64,000 nt of DNA from Ferrovibrio sp046294345 (GCA_046294345.1 JBKBJT010000001.1:102374-166373); one strand, 5' to 3'. Positions 16,842 to 25,590 are shown, counted from the stretch's first letter. A program made the numbers and translations. Notes: generated by a model from the letters alone, not told the origin.

Positions 16842-17654
16842 TCACCGCTTGACGCCCCAGGGCCGGGCGGCATCGCGCCAGCGCTCCAGTTCCGCCTGGA
16901 TCGGCCGCAGCAGCAGATATTCAATGGCAATCACGCCGATCACGGCCAGCAGGATCCAGGCCAGCGCGCCGCGCACATCCAGCGTGGCCCGCGACATGGC
17001 CAGCGCGCCGCCGATACCGCCGATATTGGACAACAGCTCGGCCATCACGGCCACCTTGATCGCCGAGCCAAGCGATACCGAAAGTACGGGAAACAGGTAG
17101 CTCGCGACATGACGCAAGCCGATACTGCGCAATCGGCCGAACGACCCGACACCGAAGGCCCTTGCCATGTCTTCCAGGCCGCGGTCGCGCGTCATCGCGC
17201 CCTCGGCCGCGCTGATGAAAATCGCCGGCGTGACCGCGACCACAACGGTGACGATCACCGTGGCATCGGTGGAGCCGAACCAGATCATCGCCAGCACGAT
17301 CCAGGCGATCGGCGGCACGCCTACCAGCAGCGTGAGGATCGGCCGCGACAGCCGCATGGTGGCCGGGGAATAACCGGCCGCCAGGCCGCCGATCACGCCG
17401 ATGAGGATTGCGAGGCCGAACCCTTCGGCGCCGCGCAGGATCGTCAGCGCGGCAATGGCCCAGTTCCTGGCCTCGCCCAGGATGGCCCAGGCAGCGAACA
17501 CGACATCGATGGGTGCCGGCAGAATGAAATTGCCATAGCGTTCGTTGCCCGCCTGCCACAAAGCCGCGAACAGCGCGATGCCGGCCACACCGCTCCAGCC
17601 GGCCCACAGGAAGCGGCCGAGCCTGCCCAGGCGATCTGCCGGTGCGCGTACCAT
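16842..17654 (-). CDS. NitT/TauT-type ABC transporter permease
   Basis: Inner-membrane permease of 270 aa with about six spans and the binding-protein-dependent transport motif region ARAFGVGSFGRLRSIGLRHV (EAA loop equivalent, about 165-184) that contacts the ATPase. The central VGVPPIAWIVLAMIWFG is the hallmark of the nitrate/sulfonate/taurine group. Second gene of the operon, nine bases after the binding-protein gene. It pairs with the ATPase gene at 13062-13835 despite two intervening genes, as no other ATPase is close. Confidence 0.9.
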   Translation of the reverse strand: MVRAPADRLGRLGRFLWAGWSGVAGIALFAALWQAGNERYGNFILPAPIDVVFAAWAILGEARNWAIAALTILRGAEGFGLAILIGVIGGLAAGYSPATMRLSRPILTLLVGVPPIAWIVLAMIWFGSTDATVIVTVVVAVTPAIFISAAEGAMTRDRGLEDMARAFGVGSFGRLRSIGLRHVASYLFPVLSVSLGSAIKVAVMAELLSNIGGIGGALAMSRATLDVRGALAWILLAVIGVIAIEYLLLRPIQAELERWRDAARPWGVKR

Positions 17655-17663
17655 TCGACGACC

Positions 17664-18677
17664 TCAGAGATAGAAATCCGCCGGCGGCAGTTTGCCGCCG
17701 ATGATCTTGTCGTCGAACTCCGCCACCGAGCGGAATACGGCCTCCAGAGCAGGCCGTGCGTCGCGCGCCCGCGTGGCCACCAGATTGCTGAAGGGGATCG
17801 ATTTCTCGATGATGGCGGCCGGCACCCAAAGCTCCTGCGCACTGTCGGCAGCGGCTCGTGCGGGATCGGTGTTGGCCGATCCGGCTGCCGCCACCAGACC
17901 GCCATGCAAGGCTTCCACTACGCCAGCATGGCTGGCAAGAAAGCGCTCGGTGACGCCGATGCCGGCCTGCGGCAGTTTGGCGCCCAGTCCGGTGGCTTCG
18001 TGCCAAGCCCGCTGGATGTCGATGGTGCGGAAGAGATCCCGCGTGATGACCCCGCTGCTCGACAGCGCCAGCGTCGCCGTCGGTTCGGGCAACAATGCCG
18101 CATCGGCACGGCCGGTGACCAGAAGCTGGACCGCCTCGACCGCCGTGCCGGAGAAACTGACCGAAAGATCCTTCTCCGGGTCCAGGCCGTGCAGTTGCAG
18201 CAGGCGACGGAAAATCACTTCCGGCGTGTCGTTGCGGAACGGCACCGAGACGCTACGGCTTTTGAGCGACGGAATCGACGTCAGGTCCTTGTCGGCCGAG
18301 ACCATGTGCAGCAAACCGTCGGTCAGTACATTCAGCAGCCTGACGCCCAGACCGCGGTTATAGAGGTTCGCCGCCGTCTGGGTCGGCAGGATGAATACAT
18401 CCATGGTCTGCGAGGTTAGCCCGGCGCGCAGCTCATCAGGCGAGCGCCAGGAGCGGAAGCTCACCGTATCAGCCAGCGGCTTGAGCAGCCCGCTGACGAT
18501 GGCATGGATCAGCGTGACGGACGGCCCGGCCGGCGGCCCCCAGATGGTCAGTTTCGGCAGGCGCGGCGCATCGGCGATGGCGGGAAAGACCCGCGACAGG
18601 GCTAGCGCTGCGCTAGCGCCAGCCAGCAGGTTGCGCCGGCTGATCGCCGGGCTGAAAGCAAGGCTATGGTTTGCCAC
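17664..18677 (-). CDS. NitT/TauT-family substrate-binding protein, Tat-exported
   Basis: Periplasmic binding protein of 337 aa. The N-terminus carries a twin-arginine signal (SRRNLLAGASAALALS, about 13-28) with a cleavage region near FPAIADA. The rest reads LTIWGPPAGPSVTLIHAI then two lobes as in NMT1/SsuA-type proteins. Tat export suggests folding or cofactor or metal loading before export. It begins with GTG at 18677 with GAGG eight bases upstream, and is the first gene of the six-gene operon. A Fur/Irr-like palindrome is centred about 95 bases upstream. The ligand is unknown; nitrate, sulfonate, thiamine precursors and metal chelates are all bound by relatives. Confidence 0.87.
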   Translation of the reverse strand: MANHSLAFSPAISRRNLLAGASAALALSRVFPAIADAPRLPKLTIWGPPAGPSVTLIHAIVSGLLKPLADTVSFRSWRSPDELRAGLTSQTMDVFILPTQTAANLYNRGLGVRLLNVLTDGLLHMVSADKDLTSIPSLKSRSVSVPFRNDTPEVIFRRLLQLHGLDPEKDLSVSFSGTAVEAVQLLVTGRADAALLPEPTATLALSSSGVITRDLFRTIDIQRAWHEATGLGAKLPQAGIGVTERFLASHAGVVEALHGGLVAAAGSANTDPARAAADSAQELWVPAAIIEKSIPFSNLVATRARDARPALEAVFRSVAEFDDKIIGGKLPPADFYL

Positions 18678-18764
18678 GATCTGGCCTCACGAATCCAATG
18701 ACGACGCATTGGCCCTGGCGATCTGGCTAACGGCAATGCAGGTATACGGAAGAGGCTAATAACG

Positions 18765-18781
18765 TTGAGAATGGTTCTCAA
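18765..18781 (-). promoter_or_regulatory. Fur/Irr-like operator upstream of the TonB/ABC/NnrS operon
   Basis: TTGAGAATGGTTCTCAA is a perfect 7-3-7 inverted repeat. It resembles the alphaproteobacterial Irr (ICE) box, which has TTNAGAA arms and a 3-base spacer, and the TGAGAAT-type Fur box. It lies about 88 bases before the GTG of the binding-protein gene, a normal place for metal-dependent control of an uptake operon. Which Fur-family protein binds cannot be decided here. Confidence 0.65.
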
Positions 18782-19169
18782 TGCGGCAGATCAACCCTGC
18801 GCCGAGATGCCGCATCCCTGAAATGATGTTCGTCAATTCATGAATTGAGAGGCCGATCTGGATTTGTCGAGTGCGATCAGTTTACCCACATTGACCAATC
18901 GAAATCGGCCGCAACACCCATCGCCGCCATAGCCAAACTTGGCCGCGACGAGCATGGCAAATCCCGACGCCCTGCCTGCCATACCACGTCGGCAGGCTAA
19001 CCATAATTGTGCACCCGACTATCCTGGATGCGGCATAGGAATATTCCACCAGCAAGACCGTTTGCATTTATTGCGTCAATCAGTTGCAGGATATGGGTGC
19101 CTTGTTGCGAGATATGGGTATCCCGACAATGGCGCGTTACCCTCTATAAGGCAAAAGCCCTTGGACCCG

Positions 19170-19202
19170 CTGTCATATAGGTGTAATGATTCTGTAATAA
19201 TC
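19170..19202 (+). promoter_or_regulatory. PhoB-box-like triple direct repeat upstream of the Na/Pi cotransporter
   Basis: Three heptamers, CTGTCAT (19170), GTGTAAT (19181) and CTGTAAT (19192), are spaced exactly 11 bases apart, each followed by a 4-base AT-rich spacer. This is the layout of PhoB binding sites (repeats of CTGTCAT, one helical turn apart). It lies about 127 bases before the start of a phosphate cotransporter gene, which supports the reading. Confidence 0.7.
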
Positions 19203-19328
19203 ATCCCCGCGCTTGACTGGATTATTAAAAATGGCTGTTTTCCGCGATCCCGATCCTGACCCTGACGGCGCCCGCGGCGAGGGCCGGCCCCCCGCTTCAC
19301 TGTCGCGCCGCGGGTGGGGGGCAACGCG

Positions 19329-21062
19329 ATGATGATGAGTGCGAATCCCGGCGCGACTGAACTTCTGCTCAACCTGGCGGCCGGCATCGCCCTGCTGCTC
19401 TGGGGCGTGCGCATGGTGCGCACCGGCATGACGCGCGCCTTCGGCGCCCAGCTGCGACGCTACATGAGCGGCGCGCTGCGCAACCGCTTCTCGGCCTTCC
19501 TCGCCGGCATCGGCGTCACGGCCCTGCTGCAATCCAGCACGGCGACGGCGATGATCGTGTCGTCCTTTGCCGGCCGCGGCCTGATCGTCGGCGGCGCGGC
19601 GATTGCCGTGCTGCTGGGCGCGGGCATCGGCACCTCGATCACCGCGCAGTATCTTTCGCTCGACCTGCACTGGCTCGGCCCGCTCGCCATCATCCTCGGC
19701 GTGATCGGCTTCTTCGTGTCTGAAAGCGGCATGCCGCGCCATGTCGGCCGCCTGCTGATCGGCCTGGGCCTGATCCTGCTCTCGCTGGACATGATCACCG
19801 CCGCCTCCACGCCAATGCGCGACGCACCGGGACTGGCCATCGTGCTGCAACCGCTGGAACGCGAACCGCTGCTCGGCGTGCTGGTCTTCGCTCTGCTCAC
19901 CTGGCTGTCTCATGCCAGCCTTGCCACCGTGCTGCTGGCGGCATCGCTGGCCAAGGCCGGCACGGTGGATGCCACGCTGGCCATCGCTCTGGTGGTGGGT
20001 GCCAATCTGGGCACCGCGATCTCGCCGCTGGTGGCCAGCTCGGGCCAGCCGCCGGCCGCGCGCCGCGCCCAGCTCGCCAACCTGATCGCCCGCGTGGTCG
20101 CCACGCTGGCCGTGCTGCCCTTCCTGGCGCAGATGCCACACTGGCTGGGCTATCTGAGCGACGATGCGGTGCGTCTGACGGTGAATGCCCATACCGCGTT
20201 CAACCTGGCGCTGGCGCTGGTGTTCCTGCCGCTTGTCACGCCGCTGGAAAAACTGGCGCGACGCCTGCTGCCCGATCCGCCGGCCGCCGAGAATGCGGCC
20301 AAGCCGCGTTACCTGGATAAGTCGGCGCTGGAAACACCCAGTGTGGCACTGGCGGCGGCGGCACGCGAAACCCTGCGCCTGAGCGATTCGGTGGCCCGCA
20401 TGCTGGACGACACCATGACGGTGTTCAACCGCGACGACGCCAAGCTGGCCAAGGCCGTGGAGCAGGCCGACGACACGGTGGATGGCCTGCACGAGGCGAT
20501 CAAGCTGTATCTCACCGAGATCAGCAAACATGGCCTGGATGGCGCCGAAAGCCGCCGCTATGTCGACGTGCTGACCTTTACCACCAACCTGGAGCATATC
20601 GGCGACATCATCGACAAGAACCTGATGGAGCTGGCGCAGAAGAAGATCAAGAACAAGCTGGCCTTCAGCAAGGAAGGCCTGGCCGAGCTGACCGGTTTCC
20701 ACCACCGCGTCGCCGCCAACCTGCAGATGGCCTGCAACCTGTTCATGTCGGGCGATGTGAAGCTGGCGCGCCAGCTGCTACAGGAGAAAGCCGACCTGCG
20801 CGCCGCCGAGCAGCTGGCTGCCGAAAGCCATTACCAGCGCATCCGCGAGGGCCGCACCGAGAGCATCGAGACCAGCTCGATCCATCTCGACATCATCCGC
20901 GACCTGAAACGGATCAACAGCCACCTCACCGCCGTGGCCTATCCGATCCTGGAACAGGCCGGCGAACTGACCGCCACGCGCCTGCGCGCCGACGAGCGCG
21001 CCGACACCACCAGCCAGCAGCTGCTGGGCAATGGCAAGAGCGGCCGCGCCGGTTTAGCTTGA
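19329..21062 (+). CDS. Na/Pi cotransporter family protein with C-terminal PhoU-like domain
   Basis: Membrane phosphate carrier (577 aa) of the PNaS/NptA type, expected to move phosphate with sodium across the inner membrane. The two inverted repeats of the family are visible: LLQSSTATAMIVSSFAGRGL (about 68-87) and GANLGTAISPLVASSG in the second half, among about eight spans up to residue 305. From about 340 on the protein is soluble and helical, ending in a PhoU-like bundle (TNLEHIGDIIDKNLMELA). Three ATGs in a row begin at 19329, with a G-rich ribosome site; GTG 19314 is less likely. An upstream PhoB-box-like repeat indicates phosphate-starvation induction. Confidence 0.9.
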   Translation: MMMSANPGATELLLNLAAGIALLLWGVRMVRTGMTRAFGAQLRRYMSGALRNRFSAFLAGIGVTALLQSSTATAMIVSSFAGRGLIVGGAAIAVLLGAGIGTSITAQYLSLDLHWLGPLAIILGVIGFFVSESGMPRHVGRLLIGLGLILLSLDMITAASTPMRDAPGLAIVLQPLEREPLLGVLVFALLTWLSHASLATVLLAASLAKAGTVDATLAIALVVGANLGTAISPLVASSGQPPAARRAQLANLIARVVATLAVLPFLAQMPHWLGYLSDDAVRLTVNAHTAFNLALALVFLPLVTPLEKLARRLLPDPPAAENAAKPRYLDKSALETPSVALAAAARETLRLSDSVARMLDDTMTVFNRDDAKLAKAVEQADDTVDGLHEAIKLYLTEISKHGLDGAESRRYVDVLTFTTNLEHIGDIIDKNLMELAQKKIKNKLAFSKEGLAELTGFHHRVAANLQMACNLFMSGDVKLARQLLQEKADLRAAEQLAAESHYQRIREGRTESIETSSIHLDIIRDLKRINSHLTAVAYPILEQAGELTATRLRADERADTTSQQLLGNGKSGRAGLA

Positions 21063-21079
21063 TGCGGCCTGGCTTGATC

Positions 21080-21817
21080 CTAACCTGACTGAATCCGGCA
21101 TGGCAGTCGCATGGCGAGGATCGGCTCGATCCGGTACCAGGCGGCATGCATTACCTCGCTCACCATCAGCGCCAGGAACAGGCTGACGAAGATGTCGGAC
21201 AGGAAATGGTGATGCGTCAGCATGCGCTGCACCGCCACCAGCAGGGCCGCACCAAAAAATACCGCGCGCAGTTCCGGCTGCAGCCTTGAAAACACCGCCG
21301 CCATGGCAAAGGCCGTGAAGGCATGCGATGACGGCAGCGACGTGAAAGGCTCGCCGCTGAACGGATCGGCGAAGCCATATCCGCCGCCCCGCGCCAGTTC
21401 AGACGGCCGCAGCCGCGCGAAACCCTGCTTGAGCAGGAAGACCAGCAAATGGCCCAGCGCCAATGTGCCCGTGGCGAGCGCGCCAGCCCGCAGCAGCGGC
21501 CAGCCCTGCATGACCCACGATCCATGCCGCACCAGCCAGCCGCCCAGCAGCAGCGCCGGCAACGCGACAGCCAGATAATATTCGCCACGGCCCAGATAGT
21601 GGATCGCCTTCAGCAATGCGCCGAGTTCGGCTGTGCCTGCCTGGACGCCGGAGAGCCGCAAAGCCAGCGGCAGATCGACATAGCGGATCAGCAGGGCGGC
21701 CACCATGCCGATCATCGCGATCTCCACGGCATAGAGGCGCAACGGTCGCGCCGCCAGGCCACGTTTTGCATCCGGTATTCCCGACACGCAGCATCCTTCC
21801 GCGGCGGATCGATACAC
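21080..21817 (-). CDS. PAP2-family membrane phosphatase
   Basis: Phosphatidic acid phosphatase type 2 enzyme of 245 aa, membrane-embedded, likely acting on lipid phosphates or undecaprenyl diphosphate. The three catalytic motifs are KQGFARLRP, SLPSSHAF (PSGH variant PSSH) and RMLTHHHFLSD with the nucleophilic His followed by Asp. About six hydrophobic spans surround them. The GTG at 21817 gives a polar N-terminus of about 30 residues, so an internal start is possible. It is convergent with the Na/Pi cotransporter, 17 bases apart, and both deal with phosphate, although they cannot share a promoter. Confidence 0.87.
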   Translation of the reverse strand: MYRSAAEGCCVSGIPDAKRGLAARPLRLYAVEIAMIGMVAALLIRYVDLPLALRLSGVQAGTAELGALLKAIHYLGRGEYYLAVALPALLLGGWLVRHGSWVMQGWPLLRAGALATGTLALGHLLVFLLKQGFARLRPSELARGGGYGFADPFSGEPFTSLPSSHAFTAFAMAAVFSRLQPELRAVFFGAALLVAVQRMLTHHHFLSDIFVSLFLALMVSEVMHAAWYRIEPILAMRLPCRIQSG

Positions 21818-22045
21818 GAACTGCGCATCATCTTCCGCCGGCCGTTCGTTTAACAGGCCGGCCTTCGCGGCCGATGTCGGCGATGTGACGCTGTGTTGCG
21901 GAATATGTCAGAAGGCCATGGCCGGCACGAAGGCCGCACGCCCTGCGGACACGCCCAGTGCCGCTTCCTGACTGCGGCAGGATGCCGCAGACCGTTCTGG
22001 CCTGATTATCGGTTCTTAACTTCTAAAATAACAAGGCCGTAACCT

Positions 22046-22657
22046 ATGATCGGTCCAGTTGTGCCAAAAAAAAGCCCTGAACCGATGACCGCGAGCACCT
22101 TATCCGTCCTGCCCGACCCGTTGCTGCAGACCCTGTACGAATACTGGCTTGAGCGTCGTCATGGCCGCGTCGTGCCGGAACGCCGCGACATCGACCCGCT
22201 CGACATGCCGCGCAGGCTGCTGCCGCATCTGCTGCTGGTGGAACTGGAAGGGCCCCGGCCGCGCATCCGCTACCGCCTGATCGGCACGGCGATCGGCGAA
22301 CGCTACGGCGAGGATTTCACCGGCCGTTATCTCGACGAGGTATCAGGCCCGCATTACCGCGACCTGCTGCAGGACCTCTATGGCCGCATGCGTGACCATG
22401 CCAAACCCGTTTATGTCGAGAGCCTGTTCCGCATCGCGCCCGAGGTGACCGCCAAGACCTGCCGGCTCTACCTGCCGCTGGCGCAGGATGGCCAGATCAC
22501 CATGGCTCTGGCCGGTCAGACCTTCCCGAGCTATCCCTTCAGCCTGCCGGAATTTTTCCAGATGATCCGCCCGGCCACCAGCGGCGAACATGCCAGCCAT
22601 GTCGAATGGCTGCTCGATCCGCCGCCCCAGGACATGCCGCGCAGCGCGGCCGCCTGA
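22046..22657 (+). CDS. PAS_5-family protein
   Basis: Single-domain protein of 203 aa in the PAS_5 family, a group nearly confined to alphaproteobacteria. Typical marks are the YEYWLERRHGRVVPERRDID opening, DMPRRLLPHLLLVEL, YRLIGTAIGERYGEDFTGRY and the QTFPSYPF strand. No output domain follows, so it may bind a ligand and act on a partner. ATG 22085 is an alternative start. The stop abuts the stop of the convergent MFS gene with no base between. Two further PAS_5 paralogues lie in tandem at 55.4-56.6 kb. Biochemical role unknown for the family. Confidence 0.8.
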   Translation: MIGPVVPKKSPEPMTASTLSVLPDPLLQTLYEYWLERRHGRVVPERRDIDPLDMPRRLLPHLLLVELEGPRPRIRYRLIGTAIGERYGEDFTGRYLDEVSGPHYRDLLQDLYGRMRDHAKPVYVESLFRIAPEVTAKTCRLYLPLAQDGQITMALAGQTFPSYPFSLPEFFQMIRPATSGEHASHVEWLLDPPPQDMPRSAAA

Positions 22658-23893
22658 TCAGGCTGCGGCCGTCGCCGTCTTCTCCTGCCGCAACATACGA
22701 CGCAGCAAGAAGGCCGTGATCGTCACATTCAGGATGTTCCAGGCGATGCCGTTCAGCAACGCCGCCTTGTACGACCCCGTGAGATCGAAAATCGCCCCCG
22801 ACAGCCAGCCGCCCAAAGCCATGCCGGCCATGGTGGCCGAGATGGCGAGGCTGACGCGGAAGCCGGCCTGGCTGGCCGGAAACAGCTCGCGGATGATGAA
22901 GGCGTAGCTCGGCACGATGCCGCCCTGCACCAGGCCGAACATCGCCGAGATGATGTAGAGCGAAGCCAGTCCGTCGAAGGGCAGGTAGAAGGCCAGCGCG
23001 ATGCCCTGCAGCGTCGCGCCCAGCAGCAGCGTCGCCAGGCCGCCGATGCGATCCAGAATCCAGCCCGAGGCGAGCCGGCTGACGATGCCGAAACCCAGCA
23101 TCAGCGACAGCATCTCGGCGCCGCGTGCCGGCCCATAACCCAGATCGACGCAATAGGCGACGATATGCACCTGCGGCATCGACATGGCGACGCAGCAGCC
23201 CATTCCCGCCACCACCAGCAGGCCCTGCACCAGATTGGGCGGCAGACCCAGCGGTCGCGTGCCGAAAGCCGCCGCACCGTTCACTGCGGCGGGCGGCGCG
23301 GCCTGCACCGGCGGACGGCGGCGCAGCACCAGCGCCAGCGGCAGCATGGTGACCAGGCAGAAGGCGCCGATCCACACATGGGTCTCACGCCAGCCGATCT
23401 CGGCGATGAAATGCTCGATCACCGGCGGCCACAAAGTGCCGGCGAAATAATTGCCGCTGGCGCAGAGACCGATCGCAAGGCCACGCCGCCGGTCGAACCA
23501 CAGCGAGGTATCCGCCAGCAAAGGCGCGAACATGGCCGAACCGCCGAGCAGTCCGACCAGCAGGCCGTAGAGGATGGCGAAGCTGGTGATGCCGCCGGCG
23601 AATGAGGTGGCGACATAGCCGATGCTGAGCATCACCGTGCCGAGAAGCATGGGCACCATGATGCCGAAGCGGTCGGCCAGCCGGCCCATCAGTACCGTGC
23701 CGGTCATGAAGCCGACCATGGCCAGCGTATAGGGCAGCGAGGCCGAGCCGCGCGTGACGCCGAATTCGGCCTGCACGGCCGGCAGCGCCACGACGATGGA
23801 CCACATGCCGACGCCGCCGATGGTGCTCAAACCCACGGCGGCGGCAAGGCGCGCCCAGGCATAGGGCGATTCGATCACGCTCTCACGGTTCAT
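22658..23893 (-). CDS. Major facilitator superfamily transporter (monocarboxylate/oxalate-formate type)
   Basis: Inner-membrane transporter of 411 aa with 12 predicted spans. The MFS loop motif GRLADRFG follows span 2 and GWILDRIGG marks the second half; LGGSAMFAPLLADTSLWFDRRRGLAIGL is interrupted by the DRRRG motif of the OFA/MCP-like group, which moves organic acids. The start at 23893 follows the cupin stop by seven bases, so the two are co-transcribed and sit at the 3' end of the acyl-CoA catabolic cluster; uptake of the organic acid degraded by it is a reasonable inference. Confidence 0.87.
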   Translation of the reverse strand: MNRESVIESPYAWARLAAAVGLSTIGGVGMWSIVVALPAVQAEFGVTRGSASLPYTLAMVGFMTGTVLMGRLADRFGIMVPMLLGTVMLSIGYVATSFAGGITSFAILYGLLVGLLGGSAMFAPLLADTSLWFDRRRGLAIGLCASGNYFAGTLWPPVIEHFIAEIGWRETHVWIGAFCLVTMLPLALVLRRRPPVQAAPPAAVNGAAAFGTRPLGLPPNLVQGLLVVAGMGCCVAMSMPQVHIVAYCVDLGYGPARGAEMLSLMLGFGIVSRLASGWILDRIGGLATLLLGATLQGIALAFYLPFDGLASLYIISAMFGLVQGGIVPSYAFIIRELFPASQAGFRVSLAISATMAGMALGGWLSGAIFDLTGSYKAALLNGIAWNILNVTITAFLLRRMLRQEKTATAAA

Positions 23894-23900
23894 GCGCGCA

Positions 23901-24233
23901 TCAGTCCACGATGAAGAGCTTTGCGCCGGCCGCACCGGTGCGCGAACGGTGCGGCTCGGCATTGTCGGCCACCTGGTAGGACTGCCCGGCCTTCAGAGTA
24001 AACACGCGGCCGTCTTCCAGCTCGGTCACCAGTTCGCCTTCCAGCACGAACAGGATATGCCCTTTCACACACCAGTGGTCGGCCAGGTAGTTGGGCGTGT
24101 AGTCGACGCGGCGCACACGAATGCCGCCGAAATTGCGGGTGCGCCAGGTGGCGCTGCCCGTTTCGCCCTTATGCTGCGTCGGCTCGACCGAGGACCAGTC
24201 GGTGGTGCCGAAGGGAATGTCTGACATCTGCAT
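23901..24233 (-). CDS. DHCW-type cupin domain protein
   Basis: Small cupin of about 110 aa. The metal-site strand reads YLADHWCVKGHILFVLEGEL, with His, Cys and His/Glu-type ligands of the DHCW-motif cupin group, and a second half with AGQSYQVADNAEPHRS. Relatives open with a short segment like MSDIPFGTTDWS, which favours ATG 24233 (or 24227) over the in-frame ATG 24269. Function of this cupin group is not established. It lies between an acyl-CoA dehydrogenase (100 bases upstream) and the MFS transporter (seven bases downstream). Confidence 0.75.
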   Translation of the reverse strand: MQMSDIPFGTTDWSSVEPTQHKGETGSATWRTRNFGGIRVRRVDYTPNYLADHWCVKGHILFVLEGELVTELEDGRVFTLKAGQSYQVADNAEPHRSRTGAAGAKLFIVD

Positions 24234-24333
24234 GGGGCGGACCTGATATGCGGCGAAACGACTGCCCATTTTCTAGGCCGTCGGGGCGGCCAGGGCCAGC
24301 CCCGAATTGTCGGGCGACAATCCGGGCCGCCTT

Positions 24334-25476
24334 TCACCACCCCATCTGGCGGCTGGCGAGGTCCTTCATGATCTCCTCGGTGCCGCCGCCGATGGCATTC
24401 ACCTTCACCTCGCGGTAGATGCGCTCGGATTTGGCGCCGCGCATGAAGCCGGCGCCGCCCAGGATCTGCACGGCTTCCGTGGCGCAGAAGGCCATGGTCT
24501 GGGTCGCCTGATTCTTCAGCATGCACAATTCGGGGATCGGATGCTCGCCCTGGTCCAGCGCCCAGGCGATGCGTTCCAGCAAGGCTTGGCTGGCCTCGAT
24601 GCGCTGGGCCATGTCGACCAGCTTGTGACGGATCACCTGATGTCGGATGATCGGCTTGCCGAAGGTCTCGCGCAGTTTCGCGTAGTCCAGCGCTTCCTCG
24701 TAGGCCGTGCGCGCGAAGGCGATGGAGGATGCCGCCAGGCCAAGCCGCTCGTCGTTGAAGTTGAGCATGATGCCCATGAAGCCCTGGTTTTCCGCCCCGA
24801 TCAGGTTGGCCGCCGGCACGCGGCAATCGTCGAAATGCAGCGTCGCGGTATCCGAGGCCCACCAGCCCATCTTCTTCAGCGGCGTGCGGGTGAAGCCGGG
24901 CGTGTCGCGTTCGATCAGCAAGAGCGAGATGCCGCCCATGCCCGGCCCGCCGGTGCGCACCGCCACGGTGTAGAAATCGGCCCGCATGCCGGAGGTGATG
25001 AAGGTCTTCTCGCCGCGCACCACGTAATGATCGCCGTCCCGCTTGGCCACGGTCTTCAGGTTGGCCACATCCGAACCGCCACCCGGCTCGGTGATGGCGA
25101 GCGCGGAAATCTTTTCGCCGGCCAGCACGGGGCGCAGCACCTTTTCCTTCAGCGCATCGGAACCCAGCTTCGCGACTGGCGGCGCACCGATTGTGTGGCT
25201 CATCAGCGAGGCCGCCACGCCGCCCGAGCCGGCGCGGGCCAGTTCCTGGCCGGCGATGATGGCGTAGAAGCGGTCGGCCGCGATGCCGCCATAGGCTTCC
25301 GGGAAGTTCAGGCCGAGCAGGCCGATTGCAGCCGCCTTCTTATAGAGCTCACGCGGAAATTCTTCGGCCTCGTCCCATTGATCGGCGAAGGGCTCGATTT
25401 CTTTCGCCACGAAACGGCGCACCTGATCGCGGAAGGCCTCGTGGTCGGGCGTGTAATAGGGCGATTTCGTGAGCAT
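24334..25476 (-). CDS. Acyl-CoA dehydrogenase
   Basis: FAD enzyme of 380 aa that introduces a 2,3-double bond into an acyl-CoA. The family signature ALAITEPGGGSDVANLKT (FAD/substrate loop) and the C-terminal QILGGAGFMRGAKSERIYRE and GGTEEIMKDL are present; the catalytic Glu would be in the latter segment (GGGTEEI). The start ATG 25476 (LTKSPYYTPDHEAF) has AGAGGG upstream; a longer frame runs into an intergenic repeat and is unlikely. It follows the GNAT gene after that repeat. It is more like long- or branched-chain dehydrogenases than the second copy at 28108-29265. Confidence 0.9.
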   Translation of the reverse strand: MLTKSPYYTPDHEAFRDQVRRFVAKEIEPFADQWDEAEEFPRELYKKAAAIGLLGLNFPEAYGGIAADRFYAIIAGQELARAGSGGVAASLMSHTIGAPPVAKLGSDALKEKVLRPVLAGEKISALAITEPGGGSDVANLKTVAKRDGDHYVVRGEKTFITSGMRADFYTVAVRTGGPGMGGISLLLIERDTPGFTRTPLKKMGWWASDTATLHFDDCRVPAANLIGAENQGFMGIMLNFNDERLGLAASSIAFARTAYEEALDYAKLRETFGKPIIRHQVIRHKLVDMAQRIEASQALLERIAWALDQGEHPIPELCMLKNQATQTMAFCATEAVQILGGAGFMRGAKSERIYREVKVNAIGGGTEEIMKDLASRQMGW

Positions 25477-25500
25477 GACGCGTTCCCTCTGCTCTACAGC

Positions 25501-25587
25501 GTCACCCCGGCCGCAGCGTAGCGAAGAGCCGGGGTCCCATTTTTCGTTACCCAACGAAACGGGACCCCGGGTCAAGCCCGGGGTGAC
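25501..25587. repeat. Intergenic palindromic repeat, copy 1
   Basis: A long imperfect palindrome. The outer arms GTCACCCCGG (25501-25510) and CCGGGGTGAC (25578-25587) are perfect; inner arms GGGGTCCC (25531-25538) and GGGACCCC (25561-25568) flank a centre with CGTT/AACG. Its left half is shared with the element at 41693. Such dispersed hairpin units are common between genes in alphaproteobacteria. Confidence 0.75.
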
Positions 25588-25590
25588 GAT

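Larger units (their letters stand above)
18678..19328. other. Divergent intergenic region with three regulatory-looking elements
   Basis: No convincing gene in 651 bases. It holds the Fur/Irr-like palindrome (18765-18781), a separate perfect 16-base palindrome TCAATTCATGAATTGA (18833-18848) of unknown role, and the PhoB-box-like repeats (19170-19202). Short open frames here lack ribosome sites and coding bias. Confidence 0.6.

Noticed and set aside
18939..19259. Short open frame in the intergenic region before the Na/Pi cotransporter
   Set aside because: No ribosome site, weak coding character, and it runs through the PhoB-like repeats.
19173..20705. A 510-codon open frame opposite the Na/Pi cotransporter
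   Set aside because: Gln/His/Arg-rich antisense frame; the other strand has the conserved QSSTATA motif and membrane spans.
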